A DNA stretch of 64,000 bases from the NCBI GenBank assembly GCA_946965045.2, contig OX337238.1, forward strand, positions 3,038,001 through 3,102,000, in the 5' to 3' direction. The first letter of the stretch is position 1, and every line of letters begins with the position of its first letter. The position numbers and the translations under genes were made by a program. Positions 46,397 through 57,529 of the stretch are shown piece after piece. The notes under the pieces are model-generated. The model was not told the origin of the DNA. It saw only the letters and a list, made by a program, of their open reading frames with translations, and made no database searches. The stretch is from Epithemia pelagica. Its lineage: Eukaryota; Bacillariophyta; Bacillariophyceae; Surirellales; Surirellaceae.

Positions 46397-46650
46397 GCCA
46401 CAAAAGTGCTCTTCTCATCCTGCATAAGGTGCTGTGGATCGGGACACCTCGGTTCATTCTTTAATTGAATAGCTCATGTCATAATCTTCGCACTAGATGA
46501 AATTTGAAATAGACTGTTCTCCTTTTTTATTCCGACGACAGCAGCTTCTATGAGGACAAGCAGCAGCAAACACTAAACAATCAAGAATCTCCTGGCTCCA
46601 AGGTAGCCCAATTTTTCATAGAGATCTGTCGCCTTTCAAGAGATAAGCGT
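46397..46650. other. Convergent 3' flanks of subtilase and Kelch D
   Basis: 254 bp, nothing recognised. Confidence 0.35.
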
Positions 46651-48257
46651 TTAAGAGGACTGATCCTGCACAAAGCTTAATGCATCCATTTCTTTCTTGC
46701 ACGAAGCAGTGTACTCATGATTGATGGCAATTCTGGATTCAAGAGACTTCACTTTTCGGAGAAGATGAATTTTTTCGTGGATGCCTTCGATCGTTTTCAT
46801 TTCGGACTTTGTCTTGTCAGTTTCGTCTTTCATGTCTTTCACAGAGCGAAATTTGTCGTCGCTGGCAAGAGATTGAAGAATGACGAGCAAATCTTGTGCA
46901 TCGGCGCCCTGTTGCAAAATATCTTGGTCGTTGTATTCCATTCTAGCCTTTTGGACGATGGCTTCGAGGTGTTCCATTTCTTTGTCGAGCTCGGCACGAC
47001 ACGAAAACTTGTTCTGTAATGGCGCCATGCAGAAGTTAAGATATGAATTAAAAAAAAATCAATTCTCACAGTAACAGGATGCAAGGATAACAAAAGTGTT
47101 CGTACCTTGAGTTGTTGTTTCTTTGTGATCGGTGGAAGTGTTTCACAAGTGTTAACCTTGTATCCAGCAATAACAACAAGCCCATTTGACGTCATAACCA
47201 TGCTACATCCGTCTCGTACCTTCGTTAAATTTGGTAGATACCAAACCACGCCGTCTTTTGTGTCCAGCACTTTTACCGAGTTTAAGCTGGTCAGTCCCCT
47301 GCTACCTCCTGCCACGACAAGATTCGACCCCAGACTTGAAACAGCATGTGAACTTCTCGGCTCAAGATGAGCTAGATCTGGGTCAGTAATCCAAGAGGAT
47401 GCAAAGGTGCCCTCGGTTCTGTTCACATTTCCATGAAACTCCAAATACTCCAAAGAAGATCTTTCTCCACGAGCACTGCGGTAGGCATGGCTCTCTGTTT
47501 CTCCGCCAACAATGTAGATGCGGTTCCCAATTGAAGCGATTCGAAGCCGACCGCGAACAATGTTCATTGAGGGTCCCTCAACTACCAAATGTTCGCGTTC
47601 ATTTGATGTATCAATCACGTCCAAGGATGGCGAAGCAGAATACGAATGCTCTCCTCCCGCAACAAAAGTATACCGATTGTACACTGCGACTGCAGTCCAT
47701 TCTCTTCTCGGTTTGTAAATTCGATGCTTCAATGTTCTCCATCTCACTTTTTTGTTTCCTGGGTTTGACATCATCAAATCAGCAACGCTTATATATTCAA
47801 TCGTAGACAAGTAGGAATTGCCATCATACCCTCCAATGGCAAACACCCAACCATTGCAGACCACAGCTGCATGTCCATTCCTCTTTTCGTTCATTTTTGG
47901 TCCCTCTCGCCATTTCTTAGAGTCCTTTCCAACATACAATACAATCACGGAGTCAGATGCGGATTAAGTCTCAGTCTGTCCGCCCAAAACCACAATAGCT
48001 TGCTCCTCTTGATTTTCAGGATTCTCAAGGACTACTGACGCATGATGGGATCGCCATCCACCCAGAAGTGGAGGAATTTCTTTATCTTTCCATTGCGGCT
48101 CTTTGTTCTCTGCCAAGTTGGTGAAAACAAGGCCCGACAAGGTTGCGTCCTCTTGCACGGTACTTGCTTGTACCACAACAAGCAAGCCAACGAGCAGCGC
48201 GACGAACCACCGCCACTTAATAGAGGATTCATGTGGCTTTGAAGCGGAACGATGCAT
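46651..48257 (-). pseudogene. Kelch - coiled-coil protein D with in-frame stop
   Basis: Exons 48257-47106 and 47013-46651, joined by a 92-nt phase-0 intron (CTCAAG/GTACGA ... TTACAG/AACAAG). The N-terminal leader (FVALLVGLLVVVQAS) is followed by the signature ATLSGLVFTNLAEN..PQW..IPPLLGGWRSHHASVVL. Blades such as VFAIGGYDGNSYLSTIEYI and NRYTFVAGGEHS are intact. TAA at 47964-47966 interrupts the frame right after VVLGGQTET, where other copies continue into DSVILL..G. Past the stop the same frame remains open to the intron and through the coiled-coil exon (NKFSCRAELDKEMEHLE, KFRSVKDM). Exon 2 ends after 120 codons and has no membrane segment, unlike copy F. Confidence 0.78.
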
Positions 48258-48967
48258 CCTCTATGTTTGTGTGTTTACTCTTTTGTGCTCAGAGTGTGTG
48301 ATCAATTCCGCGTTCAGAAGGTTGTGTGTGCGATGCAAGTCTATGGTTCACACAGAGAGAATGTGACAGGGACAGACAGGGACGCGTTTGCGAGAAAATC
48401 CCATCCAAAACCATCCCCTTCGTCAACTCGGTCGCTTTTCATGATCACGATCGGATCGGGACTCGTTTGGAACTTGGAATTCTTTCCATCCTTCTGTATT
48501 CGTCTTGTCGTATTCGATGCAAGAAACACATATTATCATATCCGTTCGTTCATCATTGAGGCAACTCTCCTCTCTTCGATGCCTTGCTACTCACAAACCG
48601 TAATGTCACAATAATTATTTGTTGTGGGCTGAAACACGCGCGCACGTCGACATGAAAAAGGAGGCAGCCGAGCATGCCTGTGCTCGGATTTCACATGTAA
48701 ACTTGAAATATTTCTTAAATGTATTTCGGATAGTAGCATGGCTCGCGTCACATGCTTCTCACCCGCATGCCTTTCCAGACCATAAAGAGAATGGAAACTC
48801 ATCCGATGCCAAGGATGAAGATAAAAGACACCATGACGGCTTAAAGCAATGAACCACACTACCACTGCGAAGATTAGCATACTTTGGCAATCGATTCGTG
48901 GCGAGTTAAGATTGAATGTCGCCCGTCGCACCACCATACCGTTTGCAAATACACACGTCGACAATGA
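48258..48967. other. Intergenic, about 0.7 kb
   Basis: 5' flank of Kelch D and 3' flank of the kinase-like gene. No convincing frame. Confidence 0.35.
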
Positions 48968-50902
48968 CTAGATTGCATTTGCTGACTTCGATAGTCTTTG
49001 TCTCTTGATGTGCGTGTTCCCCTGTTTCCGCAGATCTGGCTGCTTTCTGACCCGTGTGTTCCCAGTGGCAGGCAAGGGTATGTTTTGGTTTTTGAGACGG
49101 ATGGTGTAATGATGTCCTTCGATCGTTTTTCCAACCCTTCCGTTTTCAATTTGAACGCAGAGATTGTTCCAATGTTCTTCGTTGGAAGCGGCTGTTGGAG
49201 CAAAGAGACGCATCACATGCCCGAGAGAGTACCAATCATGGATAGGCTTTGGCTTAAGAAGCTCATTCGGAGTAGTTTCGGTAGCTTTTCTTATAAAGCC
49301 CTCAACATCAGGATGGCGCTTGCCATCTAAAGTCAGCGGCTGAAGTGTGGTTGGGTAATATTCAGCCCCGACAAAATCAAAGTCAAGCACTTCTCCGGAG
49401 CTTAGCAGGTTGGCAAGGCGAATGTCTCCGTGAGGGCCGTGCAGATTGTGAAGACTCCGAAGCTTGCCAATGATGTCCCTGAAGCAGAACCAACTCAAAC
49501 CTTCTTGCTTCCAGTCGCTTTTTACCAGCTTCATTTTGATGATATCGATTTTTCCGTCTGCGGATGATAACAGTTCCGCATTTTCGTCGAAGATATTCTG
49601 CACCACCTCAATGTTCGGTTTCCGAGTTTTGTCATTGTCGTAGACTTTGTAAACAGAATCATCAATGGTACCAACGACAGGACCAAGGCGGCTACCGTAA
49701 TCCTTCAGAGCTTGAGGAAAGCTTTTCTTCGCTTCCAAGAGACCGTACGCAACAAGCACAATCGCTTCAGGCCCTTTTCCCGAGTACAGAGGCGTTTTCT
49801 CCCATACATGTTCTTTCTCGGAAAACTCCGCTGGAACGAGTCCTCTTGCAGAGACCACCCACTGTTCGAGGTCGTCCGCTCCAGCAATATCAATGACTAT
49901 GCATGGTTTTTGGTGTAGAATGAGAATGTTGCTCCCATACATGTCCGCTTGAGCTTCGCGCTCTTTTTGGTCGGTGTTGCTTGGTTTATATTCGCAAGCA
50001 GCAAGGACGCACGCCCCCAAGGCAGAATCCTTGTGGACGAACCAGGCGCAGATATCGATTTGATCCACTGCCTTTTTCTCTTCTTTACTAGAAGCCCTCG
50101 CTTCACCGGTGGAATCTCGTTTCTTCTGTTCCTTCCGAATGATTTTGAATGGTTGGGAACCATCATTCGTTTTGAGATCAGTCACAAGATGTTGTTGGTG
50201 TGTCACTCTTAGAATACTGTTCTCAGGTGCGGTTGCCCCTTGATGCTCGGATTGGCTCCGCAACTGCAACATATCGATGGCCAGCTGCAACAGTTCAGAT
50301 CCTACCGCTGATTGCGGCGCCTCCTCATCAAGGTATCCAGAGTTGAACAGAGAATGGTCTACTCTATAACTTTCCTTCAGGACGTTTCCTAGACCCCGGA
50401 CGGCTTTCACCACCTCACTCTTATTTCCCAAAGTCTTTCCTTTAAATTCCCCAGCGGCAAGAACGAATTCAAGATAAAACTTTTGGGCGATGAATCCACC
50501 TCGGCAAGGCTCGTCCGCCACTTGATGAAATCGAAATTTCTTTCGTAGAATGAAGTCTTTCGACACCGCGGAAGGACCCAAGACTAAATACTGCGTCTTC
50601 TCCTCCTTCTCACTTTCCACTCGATCAGCCTCCAACTGCTGGATTTTATTTTGCTGCTCTTGGATTACTTTCGCCTTCTCCTCCAAAGCTTTCGCCTTCT
50701 CCTCCAAAGCTTTCGCCTTCTCCTCCAAAGCTTTCGCCGTCTTTACCAAAGGTTCCCATTCATCATCGCCAACCTTGACCCTCGCGGCCATACTCTCGAG
50801 AAACTCCCAATCCTTGTCCGAAACTTCAACCTTCGCCATCCTCTCAAATGCTTCCTTGGTCCATGGAGGGTCAGGAGCGGAAGAGCCTTCATCTGTCGCC
50901 AT
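48968..50902 (-). CDS. Crinkler-type protein: coiled coil, REase-like domain, kinase-like domain
   Basis: Single exon, 644 aa from ATG 50902. An N-terminal helical region with tandem ALEEKAK heptads (about residues 60-80) is followed by a region with the PD-(D/E)XK-like pattern IDICAWFVHKDS....CVLAACEYKP (near 49990-50070). A C-terminal kinase-like part has GPHGDIRLANLL (catalytic-loop HGD..N) and VLDFDFVG (metal-binding DFD) near 49370-49440. Coupled REase-like and kinase-like modules are known in Crinkler (CRN) effectors and related proteins of fungi, oomycetes and algae. The usual N-terminal Crinkler header is not obvious. No signal peptide. In free-living algae such proteins are thought to act in conflicts between cells or genomes; the role here is inference. 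Confidence 0.7.
   Translation of the reverse strand: MATDEGSSAPDPPWTKEAFERMAKVEVSDKDWEFLESMAARVKVGDDEWEPLVKTAKALEEKAKALEEKAKALEEKAKVIQEQQNKIQQLEADRVESEKEEKTQYLVLGPSAVSKDFILRKKFRFHQVADEPCRGGFIAQKFYLEFVLAAGEFKGKTLGNKSEVVKAVRGLGNVLKESYRVDHSLFNSGYLDEEAPQSAVGSELLQLAIDMLQLRSQSEHQGATAPENSILRVTHQQHLVTDLKTNDGSQPFKIIRKEQKKRDSTGEARASSKEEKKAVDQIDICAWFVHKDSALGACVLAACEYKPSNTDQKEREAQADMYGSNILILHQKPCIVIDIAGADDLEQWVVSARGLVPAEFSEKEHVWEKTPLYSGKGPEAIVLVAYGLLEAKKSFPQALKDYGSRLGPVVGTIDDSVYKVYDNDKTRKPNIEVVQNIFDENAELLSSADGKIDIIKMKLVKSDWKQEGLSWFCFRDIIGKLRSLHNLHGPHGDIRLANLLSSGEVLDFDFVGAEYYPTTLQPLTLDGKRHPDVEGFIRKATETTPNELLKPKPIHDWYSLGHVMRLFAPTAASNEEHWNNLCVQIENGRVGKTIEGHHYTIRLKNQNIPLPATGNTRVRKQPDLRKQGNTHIKRQRLSKSANAI
50671..50738. 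repeat. Short tandem repeat encoding ALEEKAK
   Basis: About three nearly identical 21-bp units with core CTCCAAAGCTTTCGCCTT, in frame within the Crinkler-type gene. They form one heptad each of the coiled coil. Confidence 0.85.
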
Positions 50903-51419
50903 CGTCTGTCTTTAAGAGAGGATGTTTTTTTTTCGACAGAGCTCGCGACTTTTCGGTGAAAGCTGTCGCGGATACATTTTTAGCGATCCGACGAGCCACA
51001 ACCACAATAGATCAATGCACAATCTCAGACTTTCAAGTAAAATGCCTTCTCAATGCGCGACAAACGTGCTCGACACGTGTAACCTTTTACGCTATCGTTG
51101 GAGCATACCCACAATAACCGCGACCTTCATCCACTTTGCTTTCATAAGTTCATCAACAACCCGAAGAACATGCGCTCCAAAGCTCTTGAAAATGAAAATG
51201 ACTATCGTTCCCGTAGAATTGTTAGATTGAGAAACCGACAAGTCGAATCTGGAGTTGGCATGGGGTGGTGTTTGCTGACCGTGTTACTTGGATGATCCAA
51301 TGTGTTGGAAGGCAAGTACCGTGGAAGAAGAAGCAGCCCTTTCTGAAATGGTCTTTCTTTCAAGTGAATCTGAAACTCCAGCATGGAATTCGTTTTAACT
51401 ACCACAAGCTGGATGATCC
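50903..51419. other. Intergenic, 5' flank of the Crinkler-type gene
   Basis: Nothing recognised. Short ORFs without domain. Confidence 0.3.
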
Positions 51420-52590
51420 TTGTCGCAATCACCGCTCCAAACAAGGACCCAACGACCCAGTCTCCTTCTTGTGCTTTTGCTTTGCAAGGTGCGATCCTTC
51501 TTCTTGTGTTGTACCGACTGCTAGAAACGAAACCGAACCAACAAATCCTCCGCATACCGCGAACCATGTTGGTTGGGACTGAGTTGCACTCTCGACGACG
51601 TCCCACGGGTCGGCCCCCAACTGTCCAGTGGACTAAAAGATCGTGCTGGTCTAAAATACCATGTAGTAGTAGTTTGGATGGTTGGTTCTTCCACACACCA
51701 TACGAGTTTGGAGGAAGGAAGGAACCAACAACAACGAGACCCGGTCTGTTCCAAAGGGACTATGGACCAACGTAATGGTCCAACATGTTGTCGGGAGGAG
51801 GAATACCATGGGTGAGTTCCACATTGAGAACTCAACACAGAGTTTCGGAGGAAAAAGAGATCCATCCAAAACCAGAAACAGCAACAATAACCCCGAGACA
51901 CGTGTGTTCGTTCCATACACAAGAGTTCGACCACACACACGTTTCCCAACCAAACCAGTGCTGTTGCTTTTCTGGGGGGAGGATGAAACACGTGCGAGTT
52001 TGTCATTGGTTGGGAGCCAGGAATCCAAGAAACCAAACCGAGAGACACAAATAATACTCCACAGAGTTTCCTTGTTGTCGTCGTCGTCGTCTCGTTGTTG
52101 TCACTGTCGAGATCCTTGCCGCCGCCACCACCGCGCCATGAACCCAACGACCCAGTCCTTCATTTCCCCTGCTGCTGCTTTTGGAATGGTGCAGTCCTTG
52201 TTGGTTTTGATACCGACTGTGGGTGCTAGGTGAAAACAACGAACCATCATGCCGCGAACCATTCTCTTGTCCGGTACAGTCTTGTACTCTCGATCGAGTC
52301 CTACGGGTCGGTCCGAACCACACCAATTCCTCCACGCAGAAAGAAATTCCCGCTGTGTGTCCTTTTTTCAGGGGAACAAAGGCGATACCAACCTTGTATG
52401 CCGCGTAGGTGGTACACGGGGAACTGGAGAACAACCAAGGAGGAGCAGCGGGTCCATTGGTTCCACAGTTTGCCGGTATTTGTTGTTTGGGCGATTCGAT
52501 CGACAAACGTTTCGATACCGTTGGATTCGTGGTGGTTGTGTCTCCTGTTTCCGAATCCAATTCTCTAAATCCGCGAATGCCCGGAGCACG
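51420..52590. repeat. Diverged tandem duplication, possible decayed gene pair
   Basis: Two segments (about 51420-51720 and 52130-52440) share order and wording on the plus strand, for example CGACCCAGTC...TTGC..GGTGC..TCCTT, then ACCGACTG, GAACCAT, CTCTCGA and ACGGGTCGG. On the minus strand both give a DWVVG frame and a SRVQ...G(S)RY/SRH segment, so a small gene may have been duplicated, but neither copy has one continuous frame. No family recognised. Confidence 0.4.
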
Positions 52591-52839
52591 AATTGGTGGT
52601 GGTGGTACTGCCAATAGCGCAGTGTGTTGTTGGTCTATCTATTATATATTATGAACCCAATGGCGCACAGTCGTTGTTGCCAGTTTCTTCAGGATTGTGG
52701 GGTGCGCTGTGTGCGTGCAGGGTTCATGGTCGTCTTGGTTTTCTGGAACAAGTACCTTGGCCGAATCCATTCTCCACCAGAGTGCCTGAGTGAAGGACGT
52801 GTTGGAGGAACGCTCCACCATGGGGTAGCAAAAAGTTAG

Positions 52840-53580
52840 CAAGGCCGTTCCCACAGACTCTTGCAGTCGTGTTGCACAAACATGAATTGCGCGGTGGTGT
52901 TGAACAGTCGTCCCAGAGTGTCATTCCCACTTGCACTGAATAATCAACCATCTCTCTTGGCTTTGTTCCCTGTCGCGATGCTGCTGACCGAATGGTCAGT
53001 GGCGACCAATATTGTTCTTTGTTGTCATTGTAATCATGGCATTTATCTTGGTGTCATCTCTTGCACGGCTGTTCCCTTGTTTTCTCCGAGGAGACTGCTG
53101 TTTCCTTGTTTTGTGTTCGTCAGTTATTTAAGTATGTCACTCATCACAGCAATTCACAACACTGGATTGCAATGGTTCCTTTGGCAGCAGCTAAATTCCG
53201 AATCCTGTGCCGTTGTATCCGACATCAACTCTTTCCTTTTCTTACTCATGCCGAACTGGCGAATCACCAGTGCCAAAGCTCCAATCTTTCTGATACAATG
53301 AATTGTCAAGGTACTTTGCCGTAACGCATACGTTCCTACGAGAAAATATAACATGCCATGGTGTCGAGAAAGTCTCTGATAGAAAGATACGATGCGGGTC
53401 GACGGACGGACGAAAGATCCAATGGGACTGGGCTTTCACGGGACTTCCGTGCGATCTCCACTTCCCGCGATCCCAACGCGACCAGAAAAGATCCAAAGTC
53501 CAAAAAGCGTATCTTTTTCTCTTCGGTTGCTCTTGCAAGGAGTCCACAATCCCATGCCCGTTATTGATTGTGGGCATTGT
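52840..53580 (+). repeat. Kelch-array flank repeat P1, first copy
   Basis: Upstream of Kelch E. It shares several blocks with 57530-58253 and partly with 60040-60510: GAGTGTCATTCCCACT, ATGCTGCTGACC, and GGACTG.G.TTTCACGGGACTT. It ends at the conserved ATGAATCAGCAATATAA start. It probably includes the promoter of the P1-type Kelch genes (inference). Confidence 0.65.
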
Positions 53581-54971
53581 ATGAATCAGCAATATAAAAT
53601 GTGTCGGGTATATCCTCATTCTGGTCGTTCCTTGGTGCTTGGTAGCAACGTTCTTCCTCGCCAGATGATTTGGTCACTGACGCTGCTGCTCGGATGGTTT
53701 GTCGTGGCAAAAGCAAGAACTATGCAACAGAACGCTACCTTATCGGGCCTAGTGTTCGCCAACATGGCAGACGGCGAAGAGCCACGATGGAATGATCAAG
53801 AAATACCTCCTGTTCTTGTTGACAATTGGTCGGTTGCCTGGCATGCATCAGTGGTCGTTGAGGATCCAGACAATGAAGACGAACAAACCATTGTTGTTTT
53901 GGGAGGATGGACAATGGCAATGTCATCGTCTGATTTGGCGCTTTTATGGAATGTTGGCAGCGATACCAAAGAATGGCGACAGGGACCAAAGATGAATCAA
54001 GGTAGAAAGTATCTTACCGCTGTGGTATGCAATGGTTGGGTTTATGCCATTTCAGGGAGTGACGACGTCTCATATACTGTTACGAATGAACGAATTCGCG
54101 TTTCTGACTTGCTGGCAACGCCATTGGAAAAGAAAGGAAAGAATTGGACGACACTTGATATTCGATTGACAAAAGACAGATATATGTCGGCGGCAGCGGT
54201 TGTTCACGATCGATACATTGTCGTCGCTGGAGGATACAACAGAGTTGAATATTGTTTAACAACGGTTGATATTATTGACACGGCGGCAGAAGGCGGACCT
54301 GTTGTCTTTCAGGGGCCAGATCTGAACATTGAACGATGAAGTCCTGGAATCGCGGTGATTGGGAACCGTGTCTTTGTCGTTGGAGGCGCCCACGAAACAA
54401 GTTTATCCTCGGTGGAGTATTTGGAGTTTAGTTCTGCGACCGAGAGCAATAGAGATGTCATCTTTGCCTCTTCGTGGGTATTGGACAAGAAACTTTCTCT
54501 TGTGGAAAGGCGGCTTGGACACGCCGTTTTAGGTTTGGGTACCGGTCTTGTTGTGGGAGGAGGGCACCCCGGATCAACTTTTTCCGACGAGTTTAACTCA
54601 GTCAAAGTGATTGACACTGAAGCCAGTGTGGTTTGGAACCTACCAAATATGACCATAGCACGATCCGGGTTCAGCATGGTGGCAACTTCAAACGGTATTG
54701 TTGTGATTGGCGGAATCGGGGGTGAGACACTTCCACTCCTCACCAAGAAACAACAACTCAAGGTATGATATCAGCACACATGACTGGCAGTGAATCTTTG
54801 TTATTTGGAAATTTCCTCATTCCTGTCTTTATTATATGAACATATCCTCATCTGCTGTGATCTCAATCTTCGATGCTACAGAACATGCAAAAGAAATTGG
54901 AGAAGCTCGGGGCAGCAAATGAACGTGCCGAAAGTGAAGGACTGGTTTGTGACAAAGAATCAGAAAATTGA
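53581..54971 (+). pseudogene. Kelch protein E with in-frame stop and short C-terminus
   Basis: Exons 53581-54762 and 54882-54971, joined by a 119-nt phase-0 intron (CTCAAG/GTATGA ... CTACAG/AACATG). The start is set at ATG 53581 because the same ATGAATCAGCAATATAA is conserved in fragment G. A leader (IWSLTLLLGWFVVAKA), the signature ATLSGLVFANMADG and Kelch blades (VVLGGW, DRYIVVAGGYNR, NRVFVVGGAHE) are present. TGA at 54337-54339 interrupts the frame after GPDLNIER, where other copies read AR.KHG.AVIGNRVYVVGG; the frame then stays open. The coiled-coil exon is only about 29 codons (NMQKKLEKLGAAN), much shorter than in F. Confidence 0.75.
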
Positions 54972-55209
54972 GAGTAAAAAAAGAAATGCAGCAATACAGG
55001 GGCGAAAGAACGCTTCGCCTCTTATTTTGCCGTCCATAACCACTAATACATGACAAAGCGAAAAGATGCACCATAGTCCTTCTCAGGGAAGCCAGATCAC
55101 GTATCTCCAGGTGTTGTGAAAGTTTTCAGTGATTATTGTCTTGAACAAATGCACGAGACTCTGGTTCTCGGTGTTGCCACCGCATAATAGGCTCCAACAT
55201 TGTAGTCGC

Positions 55210-55525
55210 GGGAGTGGTTGCCGGTCCTTGATCTTTGCTTTTCTGACGTTGGTTGCACATCTGGAGGCACCGTCAAGAAACGAGATCCTCCACCATTCAC
55301 CAATGACGCGTGTTCCTCGAAACTTCTGATGAATGAATGGCCAAAACAGGACCAGCAGTGTTCCCGTCAAAACTTGATCTGTTATGTATCGCTCGAACTT
55401 CACTGCACAACTTTCACCGAAAAGTCTCATTTGGGTCGGTATGATACAGTTTCCAGTTTCCGCAATCTCATAAAGCCTGAAGGATCAGATTGGACTTGAT
55501 TGAAACTGTTGTTGGGCTTTCTACA
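55210..55525 (+). repeat. Kelch-array flank repeat P2, first copy
   Basis: Upstream of Kelch F. Core blocks TGATGAATGAATGGCC, GTTCCCGTCAAAACTTGATC and CACCGAAAAGTCTC, followed by TCTCATAAAGC.TGAAGGATC. Related copies lie at about 58660-59190 (two), 61910-62140 and 62210-62515. Confidence 0.65.
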
Positions 55526-57491
55526 ATGGCGCGTTCCTCTCGTTCGCATCGATCCTTGTCGCTGCACACAGTTGTTCCCTTGCAGTGGTTGCGGTCCCTG
55601 GTGTTGCTCTTTGGCTTGCTTGTTGTGGCACAAGCAAGTACGGTGAAAGACGACGCAACCTTGTCGGGCCTTGTCTTCACCAACTTGGCAGAGAACGATA
55701 AGCCGCAATGGAATGATCAAGAAATTCCTCCGCTTCTGGGTGGATGGCGAGACAATCATGCGTCGGAAGTAGTTGAGATTCCGGGAAATGAAGAGGAGCA
55801 ATCGATTGTGGTTTTGGGAGGATGGATAGAAGTTAACCCTTCTACAGACTCCGTTATCTTGTTGAATGTTGGGAAAGGGACTAAAGAATGGCGAGAGGGA
55901 CCAACACTGAACGAAAAGAGGCATGGACATGCAGCTGTCGTCTGCAATGGTTTGGTATTTGCCATTGGAGGATCGAATGGCGACTCCTATTACTTGGATA
56001 CAATTGAATACATTCGTGTTTCGGATTTGCTGGAAATGCCATTAGGAAGCCAACGACAGAATTGGGTGACACTTGATGGTCGATTGTCCTCAAAAAGACA
56101 TGCATTGGCTGTGGCTGTCGTTCGGAATCGGTACATTGTCATTGCTGGAGGAAAGCCTCCTTGTGATTCTTTGTCGACGGTTGAAATTATTGACACGGAA
56201 GCAGAACGTGGACCAGCTATCATTTCAGGGCCATCGCTAAACAATGCGCGATGGAAACATGGAATCGCGGTAATTGGAAATCGTGTCTACGTCGTTGGAG
56301 GCTACAGCGCTGCAAACACGGGCTCGGTTGAATATTTGGAGTTCAGCACAAATGAGATCAAAAGCGACGTCACTTTCTCGCACTCTTGGATCGTTGACCA
56401 GACGTTTGTCGAGTCACGTAGAAACCACGCTGTATTGAGTTTGGGGTCAAGTCTTCTTGTGGCAGGAGGAACGGACCGTTCTGGCTGGTTGAAGTCGGTA
56501 CGAGTGCTGGACACCAAAGCGAGTGTTGCTTGGAACCTTCCAGCTACGACCACAACACGGTCTGAATGTTCCATGGTCGGAACATCCAATGGGATTGTTG
56601 TGATTGGCGGAAGCCAGCTGGACTCTTGCGCGACACTTCCACTTATCACAAAGAAACAACAACTCAAGGTATGACATACATTCACATGATCGCGAATCAA
56701 GTACTCTTGTGATTGCGAATCAAGTACTCTGACACTCATCCGATGGTGTGACCGTGTTACAGAACATGTACTCTTGCCGAGCCGAGCTTGATGAGGAAAT
56801 GGAGAAGATCGAGCATGCAATTCAACGGGCCAAGAGTGAATACGTGGATGTAGAAGTATTGAACGAGGGTGTCAATGCTAAGAAACTACTTCCATTTTTA
56901 CAGTGTCTTTGTGATGAACCGAAATTTCGCACAGTGCAAGACCTTCAACAAGAAATTGAAAAGCTCAATGTTACTGTGAATAACATGGATGAGTTTCAAG
57001 ACAGGCTCCCCATTGCTCAACGAATCAACAAGTTGCAGTCTCTTGTTGCGTTGAACGAAGACAAGGCCAAGAACATGGACGCTGTTGCTCCGGCTATCTC
57101 GGCAACAAATGACAAGAACATGGATGTCGGTTTCCCGGCTATCACGGCGACAAATGACATGAATGTGGATGCCGGTGCTTCGACCATCTCGGCAACAAAT
57201 GAAAAGTACATGAATACCAGTGATCTGACTATTACGGCAACGAATGAAAAGAGTTTGGATGCCGGTAATGCGGCTTTCGTCGTATGGAATTGGATTGTGA
57301 TGTACCGCTTTTGGGTGGCGGTCGCAATCATTATAATTCTGCTCATGATGTTGGTTTGCATCATGTTAATTTGCGTCATGTTGGTTTTCGTAAACAAGCA
57401 ATCCTCTCCGAGTGAATGCAACGTTGTAGAAACGCGAGAGCAAGATAGTTTGGTTGCAAAGCATGTGACAGTTTCGTACGGAGCGGCATAG
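55526..57491 (+). CDS. Kelch - coiled-coil - membrane protein F, intact
   Basis: Exons 55526-56668 and 56763-57491, with a 94-nt phase-0 intron (CTCAAG/GTATGA ... GTTACAG/AACATG); 623 aa, no lesion. The start is ATG 55526 (MARSSRSHRS), as the longer frame begins with TTG. Order: a leader (LRSLVLLFGLLVVAQA); the family block ATLSGLVFTNLAEN..PQW..IPPLLGGWR; six or so Kelch blades (VVLGGW, VFAIGGSNGDSYYLDTIEYI, NRYIVIAGG, NRVYVVGGYSA, SLLVAGGT, GIVVIGGS); exon 2 coiled coil (NMYSCRAELDEEMEKIE, KFRTVQDLQQEIEKL); a 15-residue tandem repeat; a strong membrane segment (FWVAVAIIIILLMMLVCIML); and a short cytoplasmic tail. I infer a type I surface protein with an extracellular propeller. It is the best reference for the disrupted copies around it. 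Confidence 0.87.
57069..57272 (+). repeat. 45-bp tandem repeat encoding a 15-residue unit
   Basis: Four and a half units of the pattern K-N-M-D-x3-P-A-I-S/T-A-T-N-D/E, just outside the membrane segment of Kelch F. Probably a stalk of variable length. Confidence 0.8.
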
Positions 57492-57529
57492 CCATACGCC
57501 TGGAAAAAACTACTCCTACTCCTATGCAA

